DNA of 64,000 bases from NCBI GenBank assembly GCA_945876565.1, contig CAMCOS010000009.1:1-64000 (forward strand), in the 5' to 3' direction. Below the pieces are notes generated by a model. It saw only the letters and a program-made list of their open reading frames with translations, did not search any database and was not told the origin of the DNA. The position numbers were made by a program, and so were the translations under genes. This DNA is from Lautropia mirabilis (GTDB taxonomy: Bacteria; Pseudomonadota; Gammaproteobacteria; Burkholderiales; Burkholderiaceae_B). Each line of letters begins with the position of its first letter. Within the stretch, counting starts at the first letter, position 1. Positions 26,701 through 34,389 of the stretch are shown here, piece by piece.

Positions 26701-27581
26701 TGCTAGGCAACCGCAAGTCGTTTGGTGAGACGTTTCGCAAGCCCATTGAGAAAGAACGCAACTTCACCCGTCAGATGGTGCTGTCTAAGCGCATCGCACC
26801 GTTTGTTCTGCGGCGCACGAAAGATCAGGTGGTGACCGACTTGCCACCACGCACAGAAATTGTCGAGACGGTCGAGCTGACTGGCCCACAACGTGCGCTG
26901 TACGAGACGGTGCGCGCCACCATGCACGAGCGGGTGCGCGAGGCGCTGAGCAAGAAAGGCCTTTCCAGCAGCAAAATCACTGTGCTCGATGCCCTGTTGA
27001 AACTGCGCCAGGCATGTTGTGACCCACAATTGGTCAAGCTAGCCAGCGCGGCATCGATTACCGCGAGTGCCAAGCGCAGCCGTTTGATGGAAATGCTGGA
27101 GTCGCTCACTGCTGAAGGCAGGCGGGTATTGGTTTTCTCGCAGTTTGTGGAGATGCTGCGACTAATTGAGTCCGACATCAAAGCCCAGGGCTGGGACTAT
27201 TTGATGCTAACCGGACAATCACAGAAGCGTGGAGAATTGGTCGAGACGTTTCAGACTGGGAAGGCCAAGATTTTTCTGATCAGTCTGAAAGCCGGTGGCG
27301 TGGGACTCAATCTCACGGCTGCCGACACCGTCATACTGTACGACCCGTGGTGGAACCCAGCCATTGAACGCCAGGCTATGGACCGCGCTCATCGGATTGG
27401 CCAGGACAAGCCGGTGTTTGTGCACCGCTTGATTGCCGAGGGCACAGTAGAGACCCGGATTGCCGAGATGCAGGCTCGCAAGCAGGCCTTGATGGATTCG
27501 GTATTTGATCCCGAGGCTACTGGTGCGATGGAGATGAGCGAAGACGAAATCCTGTCACTGTTTGCGCCGATCGTGGGCTGA
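23745..27581 (+). CDS. SWIM zinc-finger SNF2-family helicase
   Basis: This 1278-aa DNA-dependent ATPase is of the bacterial SNF2/HepA type. A SWIM zinc finger with C73, C75, C81 and H83 (CSCPLAFQCKH) lies in the N-terminus. The helicase core carries ADDMGLGKTVQTLAF (Walker A, about residue 750), the DEAQ box in VILDEAQNVKN (about 935), LTGTPMENNLEELW, and the C-terminal GGVGLNLTAADTVI and RAHRIGQ. Between Walker A and motif Ia (about residues 780-860) there is an insert rich in Lys, Ala and Thr with short repeats. Such proteins remodel nucleoprotein complexes or help transcription; the exact role is unknown. It is transcribed alone. Confidence 0.9.
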   Translation: MQSPIDTILHREIDSTSLARGRAYANEGRVKSWKLSSNRQILTAHVQGTQLYRVEAALTWSHARVLTAMTGFCSCPLAFQCKHVAAAMYVAQAAGALRDEFSGTTRTSWSHPEFEADTAQSVEAPLSPDLGVWLTDYQRHYAKRLEDSPNPINPNAYAPNVKDRIRYVVDQDSSSVTIVPMKVSVRKEGSLSRGGAQHYDFRNAIHRSPPRFVLPIDLRIFRLLTVSTRDGYFSQSVISDDDEGQMLFRLILRSGRAHWGHEDGLALYEGEPFAGEIAWRDFGDTQQLMVRVNDHRSDKNETNYNNDENSDNNSTEGKVLWVKPLALVPPWYLNTETGRCGLLETKVPALKVKWLATAPPVPATQTEQVLAALSRANIDIPRPRPVAQMRITDIEPVPVLTLGVIKARERTDRDGYIAYHRPFNRPFQRHEIAPVLRLSFNYDGHRVAADAPDTITRYVEGGNLQVIERNAALEGMIFRKLLDRAEDHLFRPAAFFEDDVDMASGKEYDLMFWPFDGLNPMTFEGGGHDLLDFMADVLPELKAEGWIIKIDPAWPCLLHEGEGQVHGGIKEQENGWFSLGLNFEVDGQEFDLLPVLANLVESIPEDILEDDHKLQEGIEYTQFVARLKDGSYARLPLAPLIPALRVIRDLNKQMHAAQAGTVHDLAEALAGCGIAFDGGERLIELGKRLRSLAQIGQGIDEADGVDGASEASLPKIPDTFKGDLRPYQKTGMAWMLALSDTGFGGILADDMGLGKTVQTLAFLAARKHKQALEQAGCESSAVPSKDNNTANDAANDAAKGKTAKAVKTEKTTKAAKTTKAAKTTKAAAVKQSAAASIAARIAVTAPDATAAAASPTSAPTQHLPCLLVVPTSLVSNWQREAARFVPDMKVLALHGPDRKQHFDSISRQDLVITTYPLLHRDHEALFDQQYDTVILDEAQNVKNPTSQAAKLIREVSARQRLALTGTPMENNLEELWCIFDWLIPGLLGNRKSFGETFRKPIEKERNFTRQMVLSKRIAPFVLRRTKDQVVTDLPPRTEIVETVELTGPQRALYETVRATMHERVREALSKKGLSSSKITVLDALLKLRQACCDPQLVKLASAASITASAKRSRLMEMLESLTAEGRRVLVFSQFVEMLRLIESDIKAQGWDYLMLTGQSQKRGELVETFQTGKAKIFLISLKAGGVGLNLTAADTVILYDPWWNPAIERQAMDRAHRIGQDKPVFVHRLIAEGTVETRIAEMQARKQALMDSVFDPEATGAMEMSEDEILSLFAPIVG
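26111..26134. repeat. 12-bp tandem repeat, 2 copies, in the SNF2-type gene
   Basis: AGCCAACGATGC is repeated twice and followed by AGCCAAGG. Together with degenerate Lys-Thr-Thr-Lys-Ala-Ala repeats at about 26170-26225 it builds the low-complexity insert in the helicase core. Confidence 0.85.
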
Positions 27582-27615
27582 GTCATCGAAAACTGACGCG
27601 TTATTGATGTGGCAG

Positions 27616-27671
27616 ACATTTACGACAGCACATTTACGACAGCACATTTACGACACCACATTTACGACAGA
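27616..27671. repeat. 14-bp tandem repeat, 4 copies
   Basis: ACATTTACGACAGC occurs twice, followed by ACATTTACGACACC and ACATTTACGACAGA. It lies 35 bp after the SNF2-type gene and replaces the expected 5' part of the broken nucleotidyltransferase gene. Confidence 0.95.
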
Positions 27672-28179
27672 ACCAAACGGAAAGCGCGCAGAATAAAACT
27701 CGCACCAAGTGCTGTCATCAAAGAGTCGAACAAACTAGCCGATGCTGGCCTATTGCTTCATCACAAACAGGGTGATCGGCAGATATTTCAGGAGAACACG
27801 GCTTGCCCAATCTTCCCCGAACTTGTCGGCATCTTAAAAAACCTCCGGCATTTCTGATGTACTGGCGCAAAGTTTTGAAAGCCTAGCCACAAAAATCCAT
27901 GTTGGCTTTGTATTTGGCTCAGTGGCCAAACACACCGAAACCACAAGTAGTGACATTGATTTGATGCTGATCGGTGACATTACCTTCGAAGAGGCCGTCA
28001 AATCCATTTGGCCCTTGCAGACCCAGCTTGGGCGGGAAATAAACCCAAAGGTCTTTACACACGATGAATTCCGAGCGGCCCTTGATCAAACATTTTTAAA
28101 AGACGTGCTCTCGAAACCGAAAATTTTCGTGAAAGGAACTGAGAATGACCTTACAAAACTTGTTGGGCATCAGCCTTGA
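27672..28179 (+). pseudogene. broken HTH-nucleotidyltransferase gene (antitoxin-like)
   Basis: Two adjacent frames together encode a known architecture: a winged-helix domain joined to an MNT nucleotidyltransferase. The first frame gives SAVIKESNKLADAGLLLHH and IFQENTACPIFPELVGILK. The second gives ISDVLAQSFESLATKI, then FVFGSVAKHTETTSSDIDLML with the GS-X10-DXD site. They join at the A6 run near 27836-27841: one A fewer would restore a single frame. The 5' end is missing and a 14-bp array takes its place. Such genes normally pair with a small HEPN-like gene, whose stub follows with overlap. Confidence 0.7.
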
Positions 28180-28312
28180 GTTTATTGCGCCCAACAAGCT
28201 CTCGTTAACACAGCTGCTAAACGCTGCCCAGAGAAACATCAGACCAACAAACCGGATCTTCATGAAGAAACCAAGAGGCCCGAGTGGTGACACTCGGGCC
28301 TCTTGGCTTTAA
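28145..28312 (+). pseudogene. truncated HEPN-like partner of the broken nucleotidyltransferase
   Basis: The ATG overlaps the end of the nucleotidyltransferase frame. The first 36 codons read MTLQNLLGISLEFIAP and then LTQLLNAAQRNIRPTN, which resembles the N-terminus of the HEPN-like proteins that follow HTH-nucleotidyltransferases. The frame then runs into the terminator hairpin and stops in it at 28312. The rest of the domain, including the expected RX4-6H motif, is absent. Confidence 0.6.
28271..28310. terminator. strong bidirectional intrinsic terminator
   Basis: CCAAGAGGCCCGAGTG (28271-28286) and CACTCGGGCCTCTTGG (28291-28306) form a perfect 16-bp stem with a GTGA loop. T-rich tracts flank both sides: CTTTAACTTT on the plus strand and TTTCTTC on the minus strand. 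It can end the leftward sucCD transcript and any transcript from the left. Confidence 0.9.
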
Positions 28313-28383
28313 CTTTAGACGCTGACCGCTTTTGCTGTTGCGTGAAAAGACGACCAGCTTCTCTTGCGGTAGAACACTGGATA

Positions 28384-28448
28384 GTTACAGTACCGAGTTA
28401 CAGTACCGAGTTAGAGTACCGAGTTAGAGTACCGAGTTATAGCACCGA
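28384..28448. repeat. 13-bp tandem repeat, 5 copies, covering the sucD stop codon
   Basis: GTTACAGTACCGA occurs twice, GTTAGAGTACCGA twice, and GTTATAGCACCGA once (28436-28448). The last copy contains the sucD stop codon (28437-28439) and its last codons. The array therefore seems to have expanded from the 3' end of the gene into the untranslated region. Confidence 0.95.
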
Positions 28449-29318
28449 CTTTAGCAACTGCCCCATCTCAGACGGGTTGCGCGTGGTCTTGATTCCGCAC
28501 GCTTCCATAATTTCCAACTTTGCATCGGCGGTGTCTTCGCCACCAGAAATCAGTGCGCCAGCGTGACCCATGCGCTTGCCAGCAGGCGCCGTGACACCCG
28601 CAATGAACCCAACCACGGGCTTTTTCATGTTGTCTCTGGCCCAACGTGCTGCATTGACCTCATCCGGTCCACCGATCTCACCAATCATGATGACAGCATC
28701 CGTCTCAGGATCGTCGTTAAACATCTGCAGAATGTCGATGTGCTTTAGACCATTGATGGGATCTCCACCAATACCAACGGCACTCGACTGACCCAGACCG
28801 AGTTCCGTGACTTGTGCCACGGCTTCATAGGTCAAGGTGCCAGAGCGGCTAACGATGCCGATACGGCCCTTGCGGTGAATGTGGCCGGGCATGATGCCAA
28901 TCTTGATCTCATCTGGGGTGATCAAACCTGGGCAGTTCGGCCCCAAAAGCAGGGTCTTGCTGTTGGCTTGTGCCATCTTGCTCTTGACTTCGAGCATGTC
29001 ACGCACAGGAATGCCTTCCGTGATACAGATGACCAGATCGAGCTTGGCATCGACTGCCTCAAGGATGGCAGCGGCTGCGCCTGCGGGTGGCACATAAATA
29101 ACCGAGACCGTGGCACCGGTGGCTCTTTTAGCGTCACTCACGTTGGCATAGATTGGAATGCCTTCGAAGTCTTCGCCTGCTTTCTTGGGGTTCACGCCCG
29201 CCACAAATGCTGCTTTGCCGTTGGCGTACTCGCGGCACATGCGGGTGTGGAACTGACCGGTCTTGCCGGTGATGCCTTGTGTAATAACTTTGGTGTCTTT
29301 ATTGATCAGAATCGACAT
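28437..29318 (-). CDS. sucD: succinate-CoA ligase subunit alpha
   Basis: This TCA-cycle enzyme subunit binds CoA and carries the phosphorylated His. The 293-aa product begins MSILINKDTKVITQGITG, then shows GVNPKKAG, LGPNCPGLI, the phospho-His region RIGIVSRSGTLTYEA, and GIGGDPINGLKHID. ATG 29318 has AAGGA about 8 nt upstream; the frame is open further upstream but without family support. It follows sucC closely (about 40 nt), so the two subunits are co-expressed. The stop codon lies inside a 13-bp tandem array. Confidence 0.97.
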   Translation of the reverse strand: MSILINKDTKVITQGITGKTGQFHTRMCREYANGKAAFVAGVNPKKAGEDFEGIPIYANVSDAKRATGATVSVIYVPPAGAAAAILEAVDAKLDLVICITEGIPVRDMLEVKSKMAQANSKTLLLGPNCPGLITPDEIKIGIMPGHIHRKGRIGIVSRSGTLTYEAVAQVTELGLGQSSAVGIGGDPINGLKHIDILQMFNDDPETDAVIMIGEIGGPDEVNAARWARDNMKKPVVGFIAGVTAPAGKRMGHAGALISGGEDTADAKLEIMEACGIKTTRNPSEMGQLLKSVL

Positions 29319-29361
29319 GTGAAATCCTTTGGTAACCTTTTTGCTGGTTCGTGTAGCTGGT

Positions 29362-30522
29362 TTACTTAACGGCAGCAACCACTTTGGTCGCGGCTTCAGC
29401 CATGGTGTCAGCACTGATGATCGGCAGACCCGATTCAGCCAGCATCTTCTTGCCAAGCTCTTCGTTGGTGCCCTTCATGCGCACCACCAGCGGCACGCTC
29501 AAGTTCACGGCCTTGCAAGCAGCAATCACGCCCTCGGCAATCACATCACAACGCATGATGCCACCGAAGATGTTGACCAAAATGGCTTTCACGTCCTTGT
29601 TTTTGAGCATGATCTTAAAAGCTTCTGTCACTTTCTCAGCCGTGGCACCGCCGCCCACGTCCAGGAAGTTGGCAGGCTCTCCACCAAAGAGCTTAATGGT
29701 GTCCATCGTGGCCATGGCCAAGCCTGCACCATTGACCAAGCAGCCAATGTTGCCATCGAGCTGGATGTAGGCCAGATCAAACTTGCTCGCCTCGATTTCG
29801 GCGGGATCTTCTTCATCCAGATCACGGTACTCCACAATCTCGGGGTGGCGGAACAGGGCGTTGCTATCAAAATTGAATTTAGCGTCCAGTGCAACAATGT
29901 CGCCCGAACCCGTCAAAATCAGCGGATTGATTTCAGCAAGGGATGCATCAGTATCCCAGTAGGCTTTGTAGAGCTTCTGAAACTCGGTCGCGGCCTTGGG
30001 CACAGAACCTTGTGGCACGCCAATACCCAAAGCCAACTCTTCAGCCTCTTCTTGGGTGAAACCTTTGGCGGGGTCAACAAAGACTTTGAGAATCTTCTCA
30101 GGGGTTTTAGCGGCGACTTCTTCGACATCCATGCCGCCTTCGCTTGATGCCATGACACAGACGCGCTGCGTGGCGCGATCGGTCACGATACCCACGTAGT
30201 ACTCCTTCTTAATGTCAGCGCCCTCTTCCACTAGCAAACGCTTGACCTTCTGGCCATCAGCACCGGTCTGATGCGTAATCAACTGCATGCCCAGGATTTC
30301 ATTGGCGAGCTTGCGCACTTCATCAATCGACTTGGCCAGCTTCACACCGCCGCCCTTGCCGCGGCCACCCGCGTGAATCTGGGCCTTCACAACCCAAACC
30401 GGACCACCGAGTTTTTCTGCGGCAATAACTGCCTCATCGACGGTGTACGCCGGGATGCCGTGTGGAACGGTCACACCAAATTTGCGTAACAGTTCCTTGC
30501 CTTGATATTCGTGAATTTTCAT
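29362..30522 (-). CDS. sucC: succinate-CoA ligase (ADP-forming) subunit beta
   Basis: The 386-aa beta subunit has an ATP-grasp domain and forms succinate and ATP from succinyl-CoA together with the alpha subunit. [17 protein letters not shown] at the start, [17 protein letters not shown] (nucleotide binding), [11 protein letters not shown] and [13 protein letters not shown] are family hallmarks. Length is normal. It is the first gene of the leftward sucCD operon; the upstream gap to the DUF2889 gene holds a five-copy 15-bp array. Confidence 0.97.
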   Translation of the reverse strand: MKIHEYQGKELLRKFGVTVPHGIPAYTVDEAVIAAEKLGGPVWVVKAQIHAGGRGKGGGVKLAKSIDEVRKLANEILGMQLITHQTGADGQKVKRLLVEEGADIKKEYYVGIVTDRATQRVCVMASSEGGMDVEEVAAKTPEKILKVFVDPAKGFTQEEAEELALGIGVPQGSVPKAATEFQKLYKAYWDTDASLAEINPLILTGSGDIVALDAKFNFDSNALFRHPEIVEYRDLDEEDPAEIEASKFDLAYIQLDGNIGCLVNGAGLAMATMDTIKLFGGEPANFLDVGGGATAEKVTEAFKIMLKNKDVKAILVNIFGGIMRCDVIAEGVIAACKAVNLSVPLVVRMKGTNEELGKKMLAESGLPIISADTMAEAATKVVAAVK

Positions 30523-30600
30523 GTGAAACCTGTGTCTGTCAGTTAGTCAATGAATCAAAAAACTACGCTAAAAATCTTGGCGGGCTCACGCCCCCTGTCC

Positions 30601-30675
30601 TGCTCTCCATACTGCTGCTCTCCATACTGCTGCTCTCCCTACTACTGCTCTCCATACTGCTGCTACCCACACTGC
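30601..30675. repeat. 15-bp tandem repeat, 5 copies
   Basis: TGCTCTCCATACTGC occurs at 30601, 30616 and 30646, with the variants TGCTCTCCCTACTAC at 30631 and TGCTACCCACACTGC at 30661. It fills most of the gap between the DUF2889 gene and sucC, in the sucC leader region. Confidence 0.95.
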
Positions 30676-30706
30676 ATCAGTACCACTTAATCATGACCGT
30701 TTGCCT

Positions 30707-31282
30707 TCACTGCGCTGCTGCCTTGCCCTTGCTTTCAAACCACTGCGCATAAAACTCCTGCACCACCGGGCCATCCAAGCGCAAAGCATGGCAGCCTTCA
30801 AGCTGAAACGGTTTTTTGGGTGTGTGAGTCGCGGCCCCTTGCGCCTTGCGACGCTTGGATGCCATGCTTTGCATGGCCACGGTGGGCAACAGCCCTGCCA
30901 ATTCGTTTAAGTGGGTACAGCCTGCTACACGGGCAAAGCGCTCACGCACTTGACTCCTGAAACTCTTCAATAGGTTCATGCCCACTAGTTCACCATAGTC
31001 CGGCGCAATACAAGTGCAGTTCTCACCGTAGGGTGCAGCATCGTATGCCGCTTGCGCCTTTTGAATAAACAAATCACTGTCGATCGTCACGCGCAAGTGC
31101 ATGTGGTGATACGGCTGCCCGGCATGCTGCACGGCGCCAGAGCGTTTGGTGTAGTCGTAACACTTGCTGTCAATCAATTCCGCCTCGATATCCCAAAGCC
31201 CATCATCACGCTCATACGAGTGCGCGCGGATGATGCGATTGTGCAATGGCTTTCTTGAGCAATCAGGTGGCGGTAAAGGCAT
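30707..31282 (-). CDS. DUF2889-family protein
   Basis: This is a 191-aa protein of unknown function. It starts MPLPPPDCSRKPLHNRIIRAH and has GLWDIEAELIDSK, HMHLRVTID and a Cys-containing CTCIAPDYGELVG segment. I recognise the overall pattern as DUF2889. Such genes commonly sit between recX and sucC in Burkholderiales, as here. The final 40 residues are basic and less conserved. No membrane segment or signal peptide is visible. No function can be given. Confidence 0.75.
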   Translation of the reverse strand: MPLPPPDCSRKPLHNRIIRAHSYERDDGLWDIEAELIDSKCYDYTKRSGAVQHAGQPYHHMHLRVTIDSDLFIQKAQAAYDAAPYGENCTCIAPDYGELVGMNLLKSFRSQVRERFARVAGCTHLNELAGLLPTVAMQSMASKRRKAQGAATHTPKKPFQLEGCHALRLDGPVVQEFYAQWFESKGKAAAQ

Positions 31283-31524
31283 GGCATCAACTGATATGGC
31301 TAAGTCCGTGAGTATAACGCGTCAGCAGCGCTGCCCGCTGACACAGGTCTGACGCACTCATTAGATGCAACCACATGATGCAACCAAAAGGTGAAACCGG
31401 TAAGGACTTAAGACAATCACGAGTTCACATCTTGAGAGCAATCTGCAAAACATACTAGAAACAGACATCACAGCACATCCTGCCGAACAACTTTGATTGG
31501 CTAGTGGTTTTAGTGAACCTTACG
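31283..31524. other. intergenic boundary of the accessory insert
   Basis: This stretch between the DUF2889 gene and the AAA ATPase holds no gene and no hairpin that I can see. It is probably the right-hand boundary (in transcription direction) of foreign genes inserted between recX and the DUF2889 gene. Confidence 0.4.
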
Positions 31525-33096
31525 CTAGGAAGGCCCCAAAGACTGCACATCGAACCCCACAATCTGGCGCCGTTCGCTGGAAAACTCAACGCCAATCAAA
31601 TGAATAAACTTTCCACTGGCGCGATATTTATCGGCGTAGCCTTTCTCAACGATTTGAGCGAGTGCCTTACCTTCGGGCAGTTGCTCCACCACCTTGAATT
31701 CAAACAAATAGATGTGATCGTTGAAATCGACAACCATATTCACACGACCGCGGTGACTGGCATCCTCGACAGTGATGTTAAGGCCCAACGCAGCAAAATG
31801 ACTATAAAACACACTGGCGTAATGACCTTCATATTGCGCGATCGAATTGCTACGGTACCAATCGTAAGGCAGCGATGCAAAGAGCGATTTCAAATGCGTC
31901 TGCAAACCAGTCAAATCGTGACTCAATAAAGTATCAAGCAAAGCACGCTGGTTCTTCGGGGCATCGCCAAGACCGAGCGCTGGAAGAAGCGCTTTGTTTA
32001 GGCCTGACTCTACCTCTCTGTTCGGAAAACCCAGCGTGTATTGTCGAAATCCTATGATGGGCTCCTCGACTTTCTTGATTGTCAGATAGCCAGTCTGAAA
32101 CAGTAGCGCATCCGTGCTGATGTTATCCACATCGAATTGACTGAGCAAGGTGTCATCGGTCTGCCACTCATCGAGTGAGGGGGTAAAAATACCGCGTCTC
32201 TTTAAGAGATCGACTAAAAAAGTCGGTGTGGCAGTTTCAAACCAGTAGTTACCGAACTGACGATTCTGAAACAGCAACAACACATCGAACGGGTTGTATA
32301 CCGAGGTCACCTCTTGCCCACCCCAGCGGTAGCCGTTAAACCAATCGCGGATCGCGTCACGATCCAAGCCAGTCAACTGCGGCGCGAACACGGTGTCGAT
32401 GTCGTTATCGGTGTAACCACAAATGGTTGCGTACTCAGGCAAAAGCGAAATATCTCGAAGATTATTCAGTCCTGAAAAGAGACTCACTTTGCTGAATTTC
32501 GATACCCCAGTAAGAAACACCAATCTCAAATGTGGGTCAGCATCTTTGAGTACGCTATAGAGATTTTTTAGACCCTCACGCAGCTCTCTGGCTCGATCAG
32601 CATCCAGAATGTTGTCTAGGATCGGTTTATCGTACTCATCGATCAACACAACCGCAGTCTGCCCGTGTTGGGTATGCGCGTCTTCGATTAACTCAAAAAA
32701 CTCGCCAGCGATATCGGATTGGCGACCGCAAGTTAAGCCAAGGTGTCGGCGCGCCATTGAAAGCTGTTGGCGAATCCGGACATCAAGCTCTTCCCGGTTT
32801 CGCAGAACCCCACTACCAAAACTCAACCGAATGACTGGGTGCTTTGTCCGCCAGTCCCACCTGTCATAAATATAGAGACCTTCAAACAGGCTTTGACGAC
32901 TTTCAAATAAGCAATGCAAGGTATCGAGCAGCAGACTCTTACCGAACCGCCTCGGACGAGAGAGAAAGTAGTACTTATTCTGCGTAGCCAAACGTTGAAT
33001 CGCAGGTGTCTTGTCGACATAGTAATAACCACCATCCCGTATTTCCGAGAAGGTCTGAATGCCGATCGGTAACTTTGTGTAGTGCGTAACTGGCAT
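31525..33096 (-). CDS. AAA-ATPase-like protein with PD-(D/E)XK nuclease-like C-terminus
   Basis: The 523-aa product belongs to the family with an N-terminal AAA-ATPase-like domain and a C-terminal PDDEXK_9-like domain. Features are LPIGIQTFSEIRDGGYYYVDKT, a P-loop variant in SRPRRFGKSLLLDTL, the Walker B region VVLIDEYDKPILDN, and FLTGVSKFSKVSLFSGLNNL. Near the C-terminus VDFNDHIYLFEFK supplies the D...ExK nuclease-type triad. ATG 33096 gives the usual start; an in-frame TTG at 33123 overlaps the hipA stub. Such genes are mobile and often multicopy; their role is unknown, with defence or selfish functions suspected. Confidence 0.85.
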   Translation of the reverse strand: MPVTHYTKLPIGIQTFSEIRDGGYYYVDKTPAIQRLATQNKYYFLSRPRRFGKSLLLDTLHCLFESRQSLFEGLYIYDRWDWRTKHPVIRLSFGSGVLRNREELDVRIRQQLSMARRHLGLTCGRQSDIAGEFFELIEDAHTQHGQTAVVLIDEYDKPILDNILDADRARELREGLKNLYSVLKDADPHLRLVFLTGVSKFSKVSLFSGLNNLRDISLLPEYATICGYTDNDIDTVFAPQLTGLDRDAIRDWFNGYRWGGQEVTSVYNPFDVLLLFQNRQFGNYWFETATPTFLVDLLKRRGIFTPSLDEWQTDDTLLSQFDVDNISTDALLFQTGYLTIKKVEEPIIGFRQYTLGFPNREVESGLNKALLPALGLGDAPKNQRALLDTLLSHDLTGLQTHLKSLFASLPYDWYRSNSIAQYEGHYASVFYSHFAALGLNITVEDASHRGRVNMVVDFNDHIYLFEFKVVEQLPEGKALAQIVEKGYADKYRASGKFIHLIGVEFSSERRQIVGFDVQSLGPS

Positions 33097-33119
33097 GAGT
33101 CGCTTTGACAAGTCTTTGC

Positions 33120-33290
33120 TCAAGATAACCGTCTATCAACCACGCGATTATGGCATGCACCGGCGGCTACTCTCTGTTGGCTTTCGAACAGTTGATTCGC
33201 AAGGAGAACTTCTTTGCCGCAAGCATCACCAACGCAGCGAGGATGGCTCGGGTCACGCAAAAACCACAAGTGGAGCGTATCCAGACGCAT
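33120..33290 (-). pseudogene. 5' stub of a hipA-like toxin kinase gene
   Basis: The ATG follows the stop of the HipB-like gene directly (TGAATG), the usual hipB-hipA layout. The first 22 codons read MRLDTLHLWFLRDPSHPRCVGD, with L.LWLL.DP...VG as in N-termini of HipA-family proteins. After that the frame has no HipA features and stops at 33120, where the ATPase gene begins. About 95% of the kinase gene is therefore missing. Identification rests on a short match plus position. Confidence 0.5.
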
Positions 33291-33656
33291 TCATTCTTTC
33301 CTTCTCGTTCTCAGACGCGACTCGGCAGACGCTTGTGCCCGAGCTTGACCCAATGCAATCGCTTTCTTTACATCGCGTTCAATCGCGCCGCGGTCGTGTT
33401 CGGGCGCAGCCAGTTGCGCCAGCTCCACATCACGACTGATGAGCCACAACGCCGTAGCCACTATGCCAATGCCAACACCAGGGTCACCGCCTTCAAGCCG
33501 CTGCAAGGTCGGCACGGAAACACCCATTCGTTTGGCCCACGATTTGAGAGACTCTTTACGACGCAAACGCGCCACAGCAAGATCGGCACCGAGCTTTTCA
33601 ATGGCGGCCGTCGTCGAGGGCGGTAGTTGCAACAGGGCTTTAGCAGTCTTTGGCAT
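33291..33656 (-). CDS. XRE-family regulator, HipB-like antitoxin (orphan)
   Basis: This 121-aa helix-turn-helix protein has RRKESLKSWAKRMGVSVPTLQRLEGGDPGVGIG as the DNA-binding part (split here as RRKESLKSWAKRMGV and SVPTLQRLEGGDP). ATALWLISRD and a basic C-terminus follow. The pattern matches regulators that precede HipA-type toxins in proteobacteria. They repress their own operon and neutralise the kinase. An AT-rich inverted repeat overlaps its promoter. Its toxin gene is only a stub, so it may persist as a free repressor. Confidence 0.78.
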   Translation of the reverse strand: MPKTAKALLQLPPSTTAAIEKLGADLAVARLRRKESLKSWAKRMGVSVPTLQRLEGGDPGVGIGIVATALWLISRDVELAQLAAPEHDRGAIERDVKKAIALGQARAQASAESRLRTRRKE

Positions 33657-33659
33657 AAT

Positions 33660-33699
33660 ATAGATATTAACAATACACCGATATTTTGTATATATCTAT
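33660..33699. promoter_or_regulatory. inverted repeat upstream of the HipB-like gene
   Basis: ATAGATAT (33660-33667) and ATATCTAT (33692-33699) are perfect inverted arms separated by 24 bp, just before the start codon at 33656. Autorepression through paired sites is usual for HipB-type regulators; the assignment is inference. Confidence 0.4.
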
Positions 33700-33897
33700 G
33701 TTATAGACTGAGTATTCGGGTTACTTTGAGGTTATTTTTCGGGTTCGAAAGACGTTGTCTTCTTTGGTTAAGCAAAACAGGATTTGACGCCTTCCTAAAA
33801 ACCTCTAGCACCATTGGCGCCTCAATCACACAACCAAGCCAAACCAAAAACTCGCTGGTTTGATCATCACAAGAAGGCGCGTCAAATCGCCCCTTGC

Positions 33898-34389
33898 TCA
33901 ATCCTCCCCCAGCTCACCGCCCACCTCACCACCCACCACGCGTCGGATGACATCACCCCCAAACCCGCGGCTGGCCAAGAACCTCACTTGCCGGGCTTTC
34001 TCTTTGGGATCCTGGTAGACACCCACCTTGCCGAACTTCTTCTCCCAGACAGCACGTGCCCGGTCAAACTCCGTACCCTTTAGCTGATCCAAGGCATCGG
34101 CGATGAGATCAGCATCAACACCCTTTTGGCGCAAGGCTTGAGCAATCAATGCACTGCCTTGCTTGTGGGATTTTCCGCTCTGAAACGACTGGACAAAACG
34201 TACGTCGGACTGCCAGCCTTCACGCTCAAGATCATCCAGCACGGACTCAATGTCTTCGGGAGTGTCTGAGTAGGGCTTAAGTTTGCGCGCAAGCTCCATG
34301 CGCGTGTACTCGCGTGCCGCCAACCAGCGCACGGCACGCGCCTTGAGCCCTGCCGCGGGCAAGAGCTCAAACTCGGCAGTCTTACTCAT
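33898..34389 (-). CDS. recX: RecX, regulator of RecA
   Basis: The 163-aa product binds RecA filaments and limits their activity. [21 protein letters not shown], followed by [17 protein letters not shown] and [16 protein letters not shown], is typical of the three-helix repeats of RecX. Its ATG (34389) overlaps the recA stop by 8 nt, so translation is coupled. A longer in-frame start would reach into recA and has no support. The C-terminus is short and acidic. Confidence 0.93.
   Translation of the reverse strand: MSKTAEFELLPAAGLKARAVRWLAAREYTRMELARKLKPYSDTPEDIESVLDDLEREGWQSDVRFVQSFQSGKSHKQGSALIAQALRQKGVDADLIADALDQLKGTEFDRARAVWEKKFGKVGVYQDPKEKARQVRFLASRGFGGDVIRRVVGGEVGGELGED

Noticed and set aside
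27829-27850. Programmed frameshift at A AAA AAC in the nucleotidyltransferase
   Set aside because: The heptamer is a -1 slippery site, but joining the two frames needs the opposite shift (one base skipped). With the missing 5' end, decay is the simpler explanation.
29329-30147. 272-codon open frame antisense to sucC
   Set aside because: It lies entirely opposite the well-conserved sucC, has an odd amino-acid composition rich in His and Phe, and no start signal. It is a GC-rich shadow frame.
33735-33750. TTCGGGTTCGAAAG resembling a tRNA T-loop
   Set aside because: No acceptor, anticodon or D-arm sequence could be fitted around it.
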